From the NCBI GenBank assembly GCA_963771705.1, contig CAVYUP010000007.1:62001-126000 (forward strand): a stretch of DNA of 64,000 bases, read 5' to 3'. The notes under the pieces were generated by a model. It ran no database searches, was not told the origin of the DNA, and saw only the letters and a list, made by a program, of their open reading frames with translations. The stretch comes from DATFVA01 sp963771705 (GTDB taxonomy: Bacteria > Bacteroidota > Ignavibacteria > Ignavibacteriales > Ignavibacteriaceae). Position 1 is the stretch's first letter. Each line of letters opens with the position of its first letter. Shown here one piece after another: positions 62,848 through 64,000 of this stretch. Made by a program: the position numbers and the translations under genes.

Positions 62848-63930
62848 TTACTGCCGCATTCTTGCCAGGTTATATACTGCTGCCGCAAGGAAAATAAGAT
62901 TGGCAAACCACGCTGTAAGTAGAGGGTCAAGAGCCCCGTTTTTTCCAAAAGCCTGACTGATCTTCATAAATACCAGGTAAAGAAAAGTGATAAGGATATT
63001 TATACCCACCTGTACAGCGAGTCCCCCCCGCCTTTTATTGGCGGAAATCGGCAGACCAAACAGCACTATGATAAGACTAGCCATTGGAAAGGAGAAACGT
63101 GAATAATACTCAATCAGTGAATCTGTAGGATCATTTCCGGCACGTTCCTGCGTATCAATGCTATTCTTCAGATCGGTAAGGTCCATTTCTTCGGGTTTCT
63201 GCTGCTTTGTTATCAGCTCCCCAGGAGTAAAATTAAGACTATCAAGACGCATCTCTTTAAAATAATCCGCAGTCTGGGTGTTCTTGTGAAAAATTCTTTC
63301 AATACCATTTTGGGCAATCCAGGTGCCGCTGACAGTATCGTAGGTCATCCTTACAGCATCTATCCTGTAATCCATTTTTGTTATATCATTTTTATCAAAT
63401 CCCTGTATGCTGACGCGGTTGGCCTGAAGATTCGCGTTATCAAAATACGATATGTTAACAATCCGGGTTTTTGAATCCTGAAAGAATATATTACTGCCGG
63501 AATAGTTAAAACCCTTCTTAAGGTAATTCATTTCAATATTCAGTTTCGTCTTATTTGCCATAGGAACAAGATACCCGGCAAAATAAATTGAAAACATGCT
63601 TATGAAAAAAGTGGTAATCAGGAAGGGGAGCATAAACCTGTACATGCTCACCCCGCTGGATTTAATCGCGGTTAGTTCACTTAACTGGGCAGCTTTACCT
63701 ACAGTGAATAAGGCTCCGAATAAAACAGCTATAGGAGTAATCAGCTTTATAATATCGGGTGAAAAGACGAAGTAATAATGAAGGATTACCGGAGCAGCGA
63801 CATTCTGATCAATAAAGTCATCAAGGTTTTCCATCATATCGATGACCACAAAAATCAGTGTGAAGGCGATTAGTCCGAAAAAGATTGTCTGAAGGAATTG
63901 TTTAATCAGGTATCTATCAAGAATTTTCAT
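62848..63930 (-). CDS. LptF/LptG family (YjgP/YjgQ) lipopolysaccharide export permease
   Basis: Start taken at the ATG at 63930, five bases after AGGAG; it gives MKILDRYLIKQFLQTIFFGL, the usual family N-terminus. The 360-residue product has three N-terminal and three C-terminal membrane helices around a periplasmic beta-jellyroll (about 125-265). ELTAIKSSGVSMYRFMLPF (about 83-101) is the coupling region that contacts LptB. It is one of the two permeases that extract LPS from the inner membrane. It overlaps the end of an upstream minus-strand gene by 14 bases. Confidence 0.9.
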   Translation of the reverse strand: MKILDRYLIKQFLQTIFFGLIAFTLIFVVIDMMENLDDFIDQNVAAPVILHYYFVFSPDIIKLITPIAVLFGALFTVGKAAQLSELTAIKSSGVSMYRFMLPFLITTFFISMFSIYFAGYLVPMANKTKLNIEMNYLKKGFNYSGSNIFFQDSKTRIVNISYFDNANLQANRVSIQGFDKNDITKMDYRIDAVRMTYDTVSGTWIAQNGIERIFHKNTQTADYFKEMRLDSLNFTPGELITKQQKPEEMDLTDLKNSIDTQERAGNDPTDSLIEYYSRFSFPMASLIIVLFGLPISANKRRGGLAVQVGINILITFLYLVFMKISQAFGKNGALDPLLTAWFANLIFLAAAVYNLARMRQ

Positions 63931-64000
63931 TATTCTCCTGGTCTTCTCCTTCATTTCCACGGAATTGTTTGGGTATAATTTTCTTTATCCAGTTGAAATT
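63917..64000 (-). CDS. 3' end of an unidentified gene
   Basis: Reading leftward from base 64000 an open frame of 27 codons (NFNWIKKIIPKQFRG, then an acidic Asn/Glu-rich tail ending ENNENS) stops at 63917-63919, overlapping the permease start by 14 bases. The overlap and the ribosome site placed inside it make it a real gene end. The residues left are too few to name it; tgt often stands here in Bacteroidota, but the tail does not show it. Confidence 0.5.
   Translation of the reverse strand, partial: NFNWIKKIIPKQFRGNEGEDQENNENS

Overview
The window looks like a chromosome segment of a free-living member of the Fibrobacterota-Chlorobiota-Bacteroidota group, most likely Ignavibacteria (Ignavibacterium or Melioribacter relatives). 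The grounds are secreted proteins ending in type IX secretion (T9SS) sorting domains of the YPNPFNP type, a PorV/PorQ-family barrel, a GWxTD-domain protein, a TonB-dependent receptor with an N-terminal carboxypeptidase-like domain, and an F-type ATP synthase cluster without the beta and epsilon genes. The assignment rests on recognised families, not on a database search.

Layout. 1-1588: end of a broken YCF48-repeat T9SS cargo gene. 1590-3291: two translationally coupled DUF1670 genes behind palindromic DNA. 3292-3642: gene-free. 3643-17133: surface polysaccharide locus (Wzz-like chain-length protein, Wzy/WaaL-like polymerase or ligase, Wzx flippase, six glycosyltransferases, a polyprenyl-phosphate sugar-1-phosphate transferase, and a glycosyltransferase fused to a degenerate sugar-transferase domain). 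Its first part is very AT-rich, and composition shifts near 12060. 17135-28734: housekeeping genes (accA, acyl-CoA thioesterase, nadC, a second flippase, dut, a small envelope protein, dnaE, a FabL-like enoyl reductase, trxA, serA). 28961-40392: envelope and secretion block (T9SS cargo, DUF4397 lipoprotein, TonB-dependent receptor, 1 kb-residue secreted protein, PorV-like barrel, GWxTD protein), punctuated by good intrinsic terminators.

40496-55267 is one long co-directional run: lipid A-type acyltransferase, heptosyltransferase, Sua5/YrdC, a GT39-type protein with TPRs, M23 peptidase, bactofilin, atpZ-I-B-E-F-H-A-G, ffh, rpsP, khpA, rimM, trmD, rplS, closed by a strong terminator. The atpH reading frame is interrupted by a one-base shift. 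An MqnA-like protein follows. 56154-60500 on the minus strand is a probable operon (adenosine deaminase, an unknown small protein, urocanate hydratase, a second SerA-like dehydrogenase). 60687-62209 carries a TPR lipoprotein and a DUF3467 protein. 62210-62847 is repeat-rich intergenic DNA. The window ends in an LptF/LptG permease and the 3' tail of another minus-strand gene.

No rRNA, tRNA, CRISPR array, transposase or integrase was found. The best candidates for something new are the DUF4397-receptor-secreted protein-PorV-GWxTD module, the DUF1670 pair with its nested hairpin and mini-ORF, and the glycosyltransferase fused to an apparently inactive sugar-transferase domain.
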